A stretch of DNA of 64,000 nucleotides, from contig CAVTRI010000001.1 in NCBI GenBank assembly GCA_963737075.1, positions 2,046,001 through 2,110,000 on the forward strand, given 5' to 3'. This stretch comes from CAVTRI01 sp963737075. Lineage in GTDB: Bacteria > Actinomycetota > Acidimicrobiia > Acidimicrobiales > Palsa-688. Under the pieces are notes generated by a model, which saw only the letters and a program-made list of their open reading frames with translations, had not been told where the DNA came from and searched no databases. Both the position numbers and the translations under genes were made by a program. Shown here piece by piece: positions 32,267 through 40,023 of this stretch. The stretch's first letter is position 1; each line of letters starts with the position of its first letter.

Positions 32267-33735
32267 TCGGCTCCTCCCCGGCCAAGAATGCCGAGCAGCT
32301 GGCGGGCCGAGATGACATTCGCCCCCCTTGCTCCTACTTCTGTTTGCACGCGGCGATCGTCGGTCGCCACCGTCACCGGCTGGGCCGGCGGCAGCGAGGC
32401 GACGGTGTCGATGATCACTTCGTCGGCGTCCACGCCCGTAGGGGAAAAGACCACCCGAACCGCGCCAAGGACCCGGCCTGGGACGGGCGGGTAGTCGTCC
32501 TCGGAGTGGCCATCGAACACCACCCGCACCTTGACCGGCGTCCGCATCGCCAGCTCGGCCAGGGCGTGCACCAGCCGGTGCCGCTGGTCGCTGATGCCCT
32601 CCTCTGCCCACGCGCTCAGCGTGATGTTGTAGCCGTCGACCACCAGCAGCATGCGCGGCACTCGCACCAGGTGGGCGGCCGCCTCGACGGAGTCGTCGAA
32701 CACGCCCACTGGCAGGCGAACCGGGCGCCGGCCGAGTCCGTGAGCCCGACGCCGGGCAATGGCGGTTCGCCGCAGAGATCGTCGGCGGGCGGGTCCACCG
32801 GCGGTGCGCTCGCCGCCGTCCCTGCCCCCTGATCCGGCACCCAGCCGCCCGCTGTCGCCCAGCCCTCGGGCGGTGTCGCCCAGGGCGTCCGCCGGCCCGG
32901 CACCCGGCCCGCGGCCGCCCAGCCCTCGGGCGGTGTCGCCCAGCGCGTCCGCCAGCCGACGGGCGGCGTTCGCCGCCGCCTCGATGCCTTCGACGGCCGC
33001 CCGAAGGTCGACCGGCGGGCTGGTGGGCTCGGCCGGCGGCGGGTCGTCCTCGGCCCTCCTCTGCCCCCGGAGGGTTGTCAGCTCGTCTCGCAGCACTTCG
33101 GATTCCGTGTCGCGCTCCGCGAGTGCGGCCGCCAGATCCTCGTTGACGCGGCGCAGCGCGGCCTCGCCCGCCGCCGACTGGGCGGCCCGGGCCGCGGCCT
33201 CGTCGGCCGCCGCCTTGGCGGCGTCGAGCGCGGCGCGCAGATCGTCGGCAGCGCGCTCGGCGAGACGGCGGGCGCGCCGGTGCTTGTCGACATCCCGGCG
33301 ACGCTCTTCGAGGGCGGCGCGCAGCGCGGCCAGGTCCGTCTCGGCCCGCTGACGTGCGCTCTCCGCGGCAGCCAGTCGTCGAACGGCCCGACGTTCCGTC
33401 GCGACATCCGCGGCGGCCGCAGCCTCGTCGGACGCCCGGCGCCCGAGCTCGTCGAGTTCCTCGGACCACGCCTCGGGCCGTGTCAGCCACAGCCACGAGG
33501 CGCGGCCGAGGGCGGCCTCGTCAGCGGCCTCGGCGACCCGCCCGCGGAATGCGTCGTCGCTTTCCACGCATGCCCGCGCGGTCCCCAGCGCCCGGTCCGG
33601 GAGCTTCGCGAACCCGAGCAGCCGCCGCATCGGGCCGGGCGCCGGGATGGGCGGGGACGCCTGCTCGCCCAGCTTCGCCACCGCCCAGGCCAGCTCCAGG
33701 GCCGGGCGGATCAGCGGCAGCGGAACGTCTCCCAC
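32263..33735 (-). CDS. Coiled-coil protein with C-terminal NYN (PIN-like) ribonuclease domain
   Basis: 490 residues. An N-terminal helical region (about 1-85) is followed by a long Ala/Arg/Glu-rich coiled coil (about 90-260) and a low-complexity Gly/Arg linker containing an imperfect 20-residue duplication (ALGDTARGLG twice). A C-terminal NYN/YacP-type domain follows (LLVVDGYNITLSAW, RVVFDGHSEDD, VDADEVIIDTV, TVATDDRRVQTEV) with the acidic residues of PIN-like nucleases. The role is probably RNA processing. The GTG at 33735 is preceded by TACCAT at 6 bases. It overlaps queG by 4 bases. Confidence 0.85.
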   Translation of the reverse strand: MGDVPLPLIRPALELAWAVAKLGEQASPPIPAPGPMRRLLGFAKLPDRALGTARACVESDDAFRGRVAEAADEAALGRASWLWLTRPEAWSEELDELGRRASDEAAAAADVATERRAVRRLAAAESARQRAETDLAALRAALEERRRDVDKHRRARRLAERAADDLRAALDAAKAAADEAAARAAQSAAGEAALRRVNEDLAAALAERDTESEVLRDELTTLRGQRRAEDDPPPAEPTSPPVDLRAAVEGIEAAANAARRLADALGDTARGLGGRGPGAGPADALGDTARGLGDSGRLGAGSGGRDGGERTAGGPARRRSLRRTAIARRRAHGLGRRPVRLPVGVFDDSVEAAAHLVRVPRMLLVVDGYNITLSAWAEEGISDQRHRLVHALAELAMRTPVKVRVVFDGHSEDDYPPVPGRVLGAVRVVFSPTGVDADEVIIDTVASLPPAQPVTVATDDRRVQTEVGARGANVISARQLLGILGRGGAE

Positions 33736-33828
33736 GCGCGGATGGTACCGGCGGGCAGCCCTCCGACCGACGGCGCGCGCGCCCACGGCACCTCGGAGGT
33801 CCGGGTGCCGCCCGCTACGATCCCGCCA

Positions 33829-34107
33829 ATGGTCCACGCCTTCGTCCTGGTCGACGCGCAACCGTCTCGGGTCGCCGACCTGGCGGTTGAGTTGGCGGAC
33901 GTCGAGGGCGTCGCCGCGGTGTACTCCGTCGCCGGGGAAGCGGACCTGGTGGCCGTGGTGCGTGTCCGGCAGCACGACGAGCTCGCAGACGTGGTCACCC
34001 GGCGCATCTCGCAGCTGCAGGGCATCACCGACACCCGCACGCTCATCGCCTTCCAGGCCTACAGCCGCCACGACGTGGAGTCCGTCTGGGACCTCGGGCG
34101 CGAATAA
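33829..34107 (+). CDS. Stand-alone Lrp/AsnC ligand-binding (RAM) domain protein
   Basis: 92 residues, only the alpha/beta RAM sensor domain (VHAFVLVDAQPSRVADLAVELADVEGVAAVYSVAGEADLVAVVRV) without a helix-turn-helix. Such proteins bind amino acids and may modulate full-length Lrp regulators. TACGAT (33816-33821) is 7 bases before the ATG, so it is likely leaderless. It is divergent from the NYN gene. Confidence 0.88.
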   Translation: MVHAFVLVDAQPSRVADLAVELADVEGVAAVYSVAGEADLVAVVRVRQHDELADVVTRRISQLQGITDTRTLIAFQAYSRHDVESVWDLGRE

Positions 34108-34159
34108 CTGCCAGAACCTCACGAACTTTTACGATTAGTTCGCGTCAGCCGGCGAAGAT

Positions 34160-34197
34160 CCACGAGTAATCGCGTGCATACGCGCGGTTACTCGTGG
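34160..34197. terminator. Hairpin between convergent genes (candidate bidirectional terminator)
   Basis: CCACGAGTAA (34160-34169) pairs perfectly with TTACTCGTGG (34188-34197), and the loop contains a further palindrome CGCGTGCATACGCG. It lies between the convergent ends of the RAM-domain gene and trpD. There is no T-run, so the terminator role is inferred from position. Confidence 0.4.
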
Positions 34198-34270
34198 AAG
34201 TTCGCCGCCAAGCGTAAACAACTCGTGGAAGTTCCCGACCCTCCGCAAACAACTGGCGGAAGTGCGACGG
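34188..34270. repeat. Three imperfect about 31-bp direct repeats
   Basis: ACTCGTGGAAGTTC occurs at 34190-34203 and 34221-34234, and a degenerate copy (ACTGGCGGAAGTGC) follows at about 34252. The units are joined by GC-rich spacers ending in GTAAACA or GCAAACA. The first copy is also the right arm of the preceding hairpin. No cas genes or regular spacers are present. Confidence 0.5.
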
Positions 34271-35338
34271 CTACGCCTGTTCCCGTGAGACGGCGACCAG
34301 CCGAGCGAGGGCCCCGGCGGCGCAACCGTCGTCCACGGACGCCGCCGCAAGCAGCAAGCCTTCAGCGAGCTGGCCAGCCTCCCCGGCGACGACGAGCCCG
34401 GCGGCGGCGTTGAGGAGCACGATGTCGCGATGGGGCCCGGGCTCGCCTTCCAGCACGCGGCGGGCGAGCCGGGCGTTGGTTGCCGGATCCCCGCCGAGCA
34501 ACTGATCCAGACGGGCCGGGGCCAACCCCAGATCGGTTGGGTCGACCACATGAGAACTGGTCTCGCCCGCCTGCCACTCGACGATCGTGGACGGACCGGT
34601 GGTGCTGAGCTCGTCCAGACCGCCCGCGCCGTGGACCACGAGTGCGTGGGTCGCTCCGTTGCCGGCGAGCACGCCGGCCATCTTGGTGGCCATGGTGGGG
34701 TCGCCCACGCCGACGACCTGGCGGGTGACACGCCCCGGGTTGGCCAGCGGTCCGAGGAAGTTGAAGGCCGTCGGCACGCCGAGGTCGCGCCGAACCGGGA
34801 TGGCGTGGCGCATTGCCGGGTGGTAGCGCGGAGCGAAACAGAATCCGATATTGGCGGCCTCGATGCACGCCTGCACACCCTCGGGTCCGAGGTCGATCAC
34901 CACGCCGAGGGCTTCCAGAACGTCGGCCGACCCCGCTCTGGACGAGGCCGCTCGGCCGCCGTGTTTGCACACGGGGACGCCTGCGCCTGCCACGACCAGT
35001 GCAGCGATGGTCGACACGTTGATGGTGCCGCTGCGGTCGCCGCCGGTGCCGCACGTGTCGATCATGCGCCCGGCGAGCTCGTCGCCGACCTTGACGGACT
35101 CCGAGGCCGCCAGCATGGCGCGCACCAGGCCGGTCATCTCGGCGACCGTTTCGCCCTTGCAGCGCAACCCAAAGACGAACGCTGCGATCTGCGCGGGGCT
35201 CGCATTCCCCTCGAAGACCTCACGCAGCGCGGCCGCCGCCTCCTCGCTGCTGAGATCGTGCCGGTGCGCCAGCCGTCCGAGGATGGCGGGCCAGCCCCCG
35301 AGGTCGTCGAGCGTCGGCGAAGGCGCCTCCTCTTCCAC
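34271..35338 (-). CDS. trpD: Anthranilate phosphoribosyltransferase
   Basis: 355 residues. It joins anthranilate and PRPP in tryptophan synthesis. The PRPP- and metal-binding motifs are present: DTCGTGGDRSGTINVST, KHGGRAASSRAGSADVLEALGV and GPLANPGRVTRQVVGV. The GTG at 35338 gives the family's usual length; the longer frame runs back through the upstream whiB-like gene and is not used. It lies 17 bases after that gene, with no other trp genes nearby. Confidence 0.93.
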   Translation of the reverse strand: MEEEAPSPTLDDLGGWPAILGRLAHRHDLSSEEAAAALREVFEGNASPAQIAAFVFGLRCKGETVAEMTGLVRAMLAASESVKVGDELAGRMIDTCGTGGDRSGTINVSTIAALVVAGAGVPVCKHGGRAASSRAGSADVLEALGVVIDLGPEGVQACIEAANIGFCFAPRYHPAMRHAIPVRRDLGVPTAFNFLGPLANPGRVTRQVVGVGDPTMATKMAGVLAGNGATHALVVHGAGGLDELSTTGPSTIVEWQAGETSSHVVDPTDLGLAPARLDQLLGGDPATNARLARRVLEGEPGPHRDIVLLNAAAGLVVAGEAGQLAEGLLLAAASVDDGCAAGALARLVAVSREQA

Positions 35339-35355
35339 GCGACGAGGGTACGTGC

Positions 35356-35604
35356 TTACGCCGAACGGCGGCGCTGGCGGATGATCCGCCGTCGCTCGCG
35401 CTCGGTCGCCCCGCCCCAAACTCCGTCCTTCTCCCGGGTCTCGAGGGCCCATTCGAGACAGGCTTCACGCACCGCGCAGCTGCGACAGATCGCCTTGGCC
35501 TCTTCGGCCTCTTCGTCGGTCATCGGGTAGAAAATGTCGGGATCCACCCCACGACATGCCGCCCGCTGCCGCCAAACCGGGATGAGTTGCTTGTCCACAC
35601 GCAT
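35356..35604 (-). CDS. WhiB-like [4Fe-4S] transcription regulator
   Basis: 82 residues, an actinobacteria-specific Wbl protein. The four cluster cysteines are CRGVDPDIF (about residue 17), then CRSCAVREAC with the C-x2-C-x5-C spacing. The sigma/DNA-contact loop GVWGG is followed by a basic tail RERRRIIRQRRR. Wbl proteins bind the primary sigma factor and sense redox or NO. The ATG start matches the family N-terminus. It is apparently cotranscribed with trpD. Confidence 0.93.
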   Translation of the reverse strand: MRVDKQLIPVWRQRAACRGVDPDIFYPMTDEEAEEAKAICRSCAVREACLEWALETREKDGVWGGATERERRRIIRQRRRSA

Positions 35605-35663
35605 CCTAGGGAGTCGGAACGACCATTTTGACGCAAAGCCCCCGCCGGTGTCCAGACCCAGCG

Positions 35664-35897
35664 TCAGAGCCGGAGGCCCGTCAGCAGCTCGGCTCGGGTC
35701 TCGTCGGTGAGCCGGGTCCGGTAGTCGTACGAAGGGTGGTCGGTCGCCAGCTCGACCGGCCGGGTTTCGAAGAGGGCGACCGACGCGGCGACCTCTTCCC
35801 GGGTGAGCTGTGCCGCGTGCTCCTCGTCCGGTTGGGCCACCACCTCGATGGGCGAGGGCCCGATCGACAGCTGGACCGCACGCTCCACTCCCACCAG
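35664..35897 (-). pseudogene. DUF3501 protein, C-terminal remnant
   Basis: The last about 75 codons (IEVVAQPDEEHAAQLTREEVAASVALFETRPVELATDHP...ETRAELLTGL) resemble the C-terminus of DUF3501 proteins, which often follow rubrerythrin and a heterodisulfide-reductase-like Fe-S protein. The N-terminal portion is missing, and the frame joins directly to the preceding Fe-S remnant. Family assignment is from memory of the motif and gene order. Confidence 0.5.
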
Positions 35898-36204
35898 CTG
35901 TGCTCGTACACCTTCACGAGGTCCTGACCGATCGCCGGGACCTGATATTCCACCAAACAAGTGGGGAAAACGGCCACCCGGGACTGTTGCTCCCGTCGGA
36001 GGGCCGGACGGGTCCGACGCTTGAACCAGGTCGAGAAGCGCGTCGGCGGGTAGGGCGGCAGCACCCGCTCGGCGGCGACTCCGCTGGAGAAGCGCCCGGC
36101 GTGGCTCTTCTCGGCCCGGGACAGCGTCTCGAACCATTCGGCGATGTTGTCGAACCCCTCCTCACGAGCGGTCTTGGCGAACCCCGGGTACATCTCGGTG
36201 GGTC
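35897..36204 (-). pseudogene. Rubrerythrin tail joined in frame to an Fe-S oxidoreductase (GlpC/HdrD-like) fragment
   Basis: The sequence first reads the C-terminal helix of a rubrerythrin ferritin-like domain (EMYPGFAKTAREEGFDNIAEW...RAEKSHAGRF). After about 42 codons it passes without a stop into the start of a cysteine-rich CCG domain (RVAVFPTCLVEYQVPAIGQDLVKVYEHS) of heterodisulfide-reductase-like proteins. Both genes have lost most of their length. With the Fur gene on one side and the DUF3501 tail on the other, it looks like a four-gene peroxide/iron operon shortened by internal deletions. Confidence 0.65.
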
Positions 36205-36635
36205 GGCGCCACGACCGCGGTCGGCTCCGCACAGGTTGCGCACAGCCCGCGGAAGACGACCTCGACGCTGCCAATGCTGAAGCCCTGCCGGTCTGCGTCC
36301 GGAATGTCCATGCGCACTTCGGCGTACAGATCGCGGACCTTCCCGCACTGGCTGCATACCAGATGGTGATGAGCCTCGACGTTGGGGTCGAACCGGGTCG
36401 AGCCCGTCCCCAGGTCGAGTTCCTGGATCTCGCCCATCTCCGCCAGATCGTGCAAGGTCTGGTAGACCGTCTTGAGAGACACGGACGGCATGTGTCTGCG
36501 GACTTCCGCGTGGACCACCTCCGCCGTGGGGTGGATGGGCACGCCGTACAGGACTCCGAAGAGGCACTCCCTCTGCGGGGTGACGTTGAGTCCGCGGCCC
36601 CGAAACAACTGGACCATCTCGGCGGGCGCCTTCAC
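36162..36635 (-). CDS. Fur/PerR-family metal-dependent regulator with substituted C-terminus
   Basis: 157 residues. It has a winged helix with VTPQRECLFGVLYG and SLKTVYQTLHDLAEMG (recognition helix), metal-binding AHHHLVCSQCG, and a second CATC pair forming the structural zinc site with CSQC. The last about 20 residues (EPTAVVAPTHRDVPGV...) are out-of-frame readthrough of the rubrerythrin remnant, so the natural C-terminus has been replaced. The GTG at 36635 is chosen as the furthest plausible start. Divergent from glpD; a palindrome lies between them. Confidence 0.83.
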   Translation of the reverse strand: MKAPAEMVQLFRGRGLNVTPQRECLFGVLYGVPIHPTAEVVHAEVRRHMPSVSLKTVYQTLHDLAEMGEIQELDLGTGSTRFDPNVEAHHHLVCSQCGKVRDLYAEVRMDIPDADRQGFSIGSVEVVFRGLCATCAEPTAVVAPTHRDVPGVRQDRS

Positions 36636-36652
36636 ATAACAGAGGCTAGCTC

Positions 36653-36669
36653 TTAACAATCGTTGTTGA
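36653..36669. promoter_or_regulatory. Inverted repeat between fur-like gene and glpD (candidate operator)
   Basis: TTAACAA-TCG-TTGTTGA is a 7-3-7 inverted repeat with one mismatched pair (inner AACAATCGTTGTT is perfect). It overlaps TTGACA (36666-36671), a possible -35 for glpD. The AT-rich dyad is the style of a Fur/PerR box, so autoregulation by the adjacent Fur-like protein is plausible but not shown. Confidence 0.45.
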
Positions 36670-36703
36670 CAAGTTGCCGTCTACTGGCGGGTAACGTCGG
36701 AAT

Positions 36704-38353
36704 GTGGGTGCCGTCCGCTTCGATCGGGCCGTTGCCCTCGAGCACCTCGGGCGGGAGTCGTTCGACGTGGTCGTGGTCGGCGGCGGGATCACCGGGTGCG
36801 GCGTGGCGCTCGACGCCGCGGCGCGGGGGCTCAAAACGGCGCTCGTCGAACAGCACGATTTTGCTTCCGGCACGTCGTCACGGTCGTCGAAGCTGGTCCA
36901 CGGCGGCCTCCGGTATCTGCAACAACGCGAGTTCCGCCTCGTCTACGAAGCCCTGGCCGAACGGCAGCGCCTCATCAACAACGCCCCGCACCTGGTGCAT
37001 CCGCTGCCATTCCTGGTTCCGTTGTTCGGGCGCGACGGGGTCGTCTCTGCCGGTATGGCCAAGGCTTACTCCACGGCCTTGTGGATGTACGACCTCACAG
37101 GCGGGCTGCGCATCGGCCACCGGCACCGGCGTATCTCGTCGGGTGAAGCCCTGGCCCACTTCCCATCGCTGCGGACCGACCGGCTGGTAGCCAGCTTTCT
37201 CTATTGGGACGCCCAGGCCGACGACGCGCGCCTGACCCTTGCCCTCGCCCGCACGGCGGCCGCCCACGGGGCGGTGGTGGCCAATCACACGCCGGTCGTC
37301 GGCGTGACCCATGATCCATCGGGAGCGCACGTCACGGGCGTCCGCCTGGCCAGCGGGACCGAGGTCCGCGCGCGAGCGGTTGTCAACGCCTCGGGCGTCT
37401 GGACCGAGGAGGTCGCGCGCATGGATTCGGGTGCGCCGCCGGTGGCCATCCGTCCCGCTAAGGGGATCCACGTCACGGTCCCCGCCGACAGGCTCCCGTG
37501 TGACTACGCGTCCGTGCTGAGCGTCCCCGGCGACAAGCGGACAGTGTTCGTGGTGCCGTGGGACGCGGCCTCTTCGCGCGGTCCCCGGTCGTACACGTAC
37601 CTGGGCACGACCGACACCGACTATGACGGTCCGCTCGACGACCCTCCGTGCACCGCGGAGGACGTGAACTATGTCCTCGAGACGGTCAATGCCTGGACTG
37701 ACGCGGGCGTGACCGCGGCTGATGTCACCGGCTCGTGGGCGGGCCTGCGCCCACTCGTCGCCGGGGCATCGTCGGCGCGGACGGCTGACCTGTCTCGGCG
37801 CCACCAGGTACTGCGCTCACCGAGCGGGCTCGTCAGCGTGACCGGCGGGAAGCTGACCACATACCGTCGCATGGCGGCCGACACCGTCGACGCCGTCTTC
37901 ACCGTGCTCGGCAGTCGTCCCACCCGCTCTCCCACCCGGCGGCTGCGCCTCATCGGCGCACCGATCGGACACGACGTCTCTCCGCCCAGCGACCCGACGA
38001 TCGCCCATCTGCGTGGCCGTTATGGCACCGAGGCGCCGGCGGTGCTCGCGGTGACGGAGGAGGACTCCTCGCTGCGTGAGCGGCTGTCGGAGGCGTTGCC
38101 GTACCTTCGGGCCGAGGTCGTGTTTGCCGCCCGGCACGAGATGGCATGCACGGTCGAGGACGTCTTGGCCAGGCGGCTGCGAGCCTTGATGTTGCACCGC
38201 GATGCCGCGATGGCAGCCGCCGAGGACGTATCGAGGATCTTGGCGCGGGAGCTGCGTTGGGACGACGGGCACCGGGCGTCCGAGGTGGCCCGCTTCGCCG
38301 CCCTGGCCGATGCCGAGCGCGAGGCGATGGCCCCGGCGTTCTCGGCTGGATGA
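36704..38353 (+). CDS. glpD: FAD-dependent glycerol-3-phosphate dehydrogenase
   Basis: 549 residues. This membrane-associated flavoenzyme oxidises glycerol 3-phosphate to dihydroxyacetone phosphate and passes electrons to quinone. The FAD motif VVVVGGGITGCGVALDAAARG (about residue 22) is followed by SRSSKLVHGGLRYL and the C-terminal VTGGKLTTYRRMA. The C-terminal DAO_C helical domain is complete. TAACGT 6 bases before the GTG indicates leaderless transcription. The TGA overlaps the ATG of the next gene (ATGA), so both form a coupled pair. Confidence 0.94.
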   Translation: MGAVRFDRAVALEHLGRESFDVVVVGGGITGCGVALDAAARGLKTALVEQHDFASGTSSRSSKLVHGGLRYLQQREFRLVYEALAERQRLINNAPHLVHPLPFLVPLFGRDGVVSAGMAKAYSTALWMYDLTGGLRIGHRHRRISSGEALAHFPSLRTDRLVASFLYWDAQADDARLTLALARTAAAHGAVVANHTPVVGVTHDPSGAHVTGVRLASGTEVRARAVVNASGVWTEEVARMDSGAPPVAIRPAKGIHVTVPADRLPCDYASVLSVPGDKRTVFVVPWDAASSRGPRSYTYLGTTDTDYDGPLDDPPCTAEDVNYVLETVNAWTDAGVTAADVTGSWAGLRPLVAGASSARTADLSRRHQVLRSPSGLVSVTGGKLTTYRRMAADTVDAVFTVLGSRPTRSPTRRLRLIGAPIGHDVSPPSDPTIAHLRGRYGTEAPAVLAVTEEDSSLRERLSEALPYLRAEVVFAARHEMACTVEDVLARRLRALMLHRDAAMAAAEDVSRILARELRWDDGHRASEVARFAALADAEREAMAPAFSAG

Positions 38354-39927
38354 CCGCCTTGCCAGGCGGCGCGGGACCCGAGCCTTCGTCGGGCAACCCT
38401 GTACCCGGCCCCCGGCGGGCGCCCGAGGCCTCAGTCGCCTTGCCGGTCGACCGGCCTGCCGAATCCCGCTTCGCCCGCGAGGTCGATATTCCCGACGAGC
38501 TGTCTCGCCGGCTCCGCGACGTCTGCGCGGTCGTCGACGACGCCGACCGCGCACGCGACGCCGCCGGCCGCGACTGGTGGCCGCTCGGGCTGCGCTGGGC
38601 CCTTGACGGCGCAGTGCCAGCCCGACCCGGGCTCGTGGCCCGGCCGGCAGATGCGCGTCAGGTCGCGGCGGTGCTCGCAGCGTGCACCGCGGCCAACGTC
38701 CCCATGACGGTGTCCGGGGGGCGCAGCGGCGTGGTCGGCGGAAGCGTCCCCGCGTTCGGCGGGGTAGCCCTCGATTTAACCGACCTCGCCGGCATCGTCG
38801 CCGTCGATGACACGTCGCTGCTCGTGGACGTCCGGGCCGGAACGTTCGGCTGGGATTTCGAGAAGGCACTCGAGTCGGGATATGGCCTCACGCTCGGCCA
38901 CTGGCCGCAGTCAATCGAAATCTCGACCGTCGGAGGCTGGCTGGCCTGCCGCTCGGCGGGGCAGTACTCGACCCGTTACGGGAAAATCGAGGACATGGTG
39001 CTCGGCCTGGAGGTCGCCCTGGCCGATGGCCGGCTGATTCGCACCGGGTGGGCCTCCCCACGGGCGGCGACCGGGCCGGACTTGACCCAGATCTTCGTCG
39101 GCAGCGAGGGCACGCTCGGCGTGATTACCGAAGCTCGCCTTCGGGTCCATCCCAGAGCCGCCGCCGAGCGCCGCCAGGCGTGGGGTTTCGCGAGCTTCGC
39201 CGATGGGCTCGAAGCCTGCCGGCGGGTGGTCCGCCGGGGTGCGACCCCAGCTGTCATCCGCTTGTACGACGCCGTGGAGGCGGCCCGGTCGTTCGACGTC
39301 ACCGACCGGGCGCTGCTGGTGGTCCTCGACGAAGCCGACCCCGGCTTGGTCGAGGCCACCATCGCTGTTGTCGCTGAGGAATGCGCGTCCCTGGGCGAGC
39401 AGCTTGACCCTGAGCTCGTCGGCCGTTGGCTCGAGCATCGCAACGAAATACCGTCGCTGGAGGCGTTGCTGCGCGGCGGGCTGATCGTGGACACCATCGA
39501 GGTGGCAGGGTCCTGGGCTGCCCTGCCATCCCTGTACGGCGCCGTGATCGACGGCCTCACCGCGCTTGACGCCACCATCGTCGCCTCTGGACACCAGTCG
39601 CACGCCTACATCGATGGCGCGTGCCTGTACTTCACCTTCGCTGGGCGCCCGGCCTCCGACGAAGCGGACGATTACTACCGGAAGGCGTGGGCAACGGTCA
39701 TGGCGGCGACCGTCGCCTGCGGAGGAGCGATATCGCACCACCATGGCATCGGGTTCAACCGGGGCGCGTACCTCGCCAACGCCCTCGGAGAGGCATTCGG
39801 CGTGCTGCGCTCGTTGAAGACTGCGCTGGAATCCCGCAGGGATCCTCAATCCCGGCAAGCTTGGCCTGCCCAGCCCGTTCGGGCCTCCGGCGTGCGCCTA
39901 GTGCCAACCGAATGGTTGTTTGGTTAG
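38350..39927 (+). CDS. FAD-linked oxidase, alkyl-dihydroxyacetonephosphate synthase-like
   Basis: 525 residues. It has a PCMH-type FAD domain (VPMTVSGGRSGVVGGSVP, WPQSIEISTVGGWLACRSAGQYSTRYGKIEDMVLG, VGSEGTLGVITEA), and a C-terminal cap with SHHHGIGFNRG, the His-rich motif of ADPS enzymes. Coupling to glpD, which makes DHAP, suits ether-lipid or glycerolipid chemistry. The last about 30 residues are out of frame: the expected ending NPAGILNPGKLGLPSPFG is encoded one frame over and stops at 39901, implying a single-base shift near 39,829. Confidence 0.83.
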   Translation: MTALPGGAGPEPSSGNPVPGPRRAPEASVALPVDRPAESRFAREVDIPDELSRRLRDVCAVVDDADRARDAAGRDWWPLGLRWALDGAVPARPGLVARPADARQVAAVLAACTAANVPMTVSGGRSGVVGGSVPAFGGVALDLTDLAGIVAVDDTSLLVDVRAGTFGWDFEKALESGYGLTLGHWPQSIEISTVGGWLACRSAGQYSTRYGKIEDMVLGLEVALADGRLIRTGWASPRAATGPDLTQIFVGSEGTLGVITEARLRVHPRAAAERRQAWGFASFADGLEACRRVVRRGATPAVIRLYDAVEAARSFDVTDRALLVVLDEADPGLVEATIAVVAEECASLGEQLDPELVGRWLEHRNEIPSLEALLRGGLIVDTIEVAGSWAALPSLYGAVIDGLTALDATIVASGHQSHAYIDGACLYFTFAGRPASDEADDYYRKAWATVMAATVACGGAISHHHGIGFNRGAYLANALGEAFGVLRSLKTALESRRDPQSRQAWPAQPVRASGVRLVPTEWLFG

Positions 39928-40023
39928 GGCGCAGCTTCAGAGCGGTCCACGTCTCGCCGAGTGTCCTAAGGACCAACCGACCGGTAGGCGCCATCGGTCC
40001 TCGTCGGTTGCTAGCGTCCGGCC

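Noticed and set aside
34188..34270. Possible CRISPR array
   Set aside because: Only three imperfect copies, spacers not uniform, no cas genes anywhere in the window.
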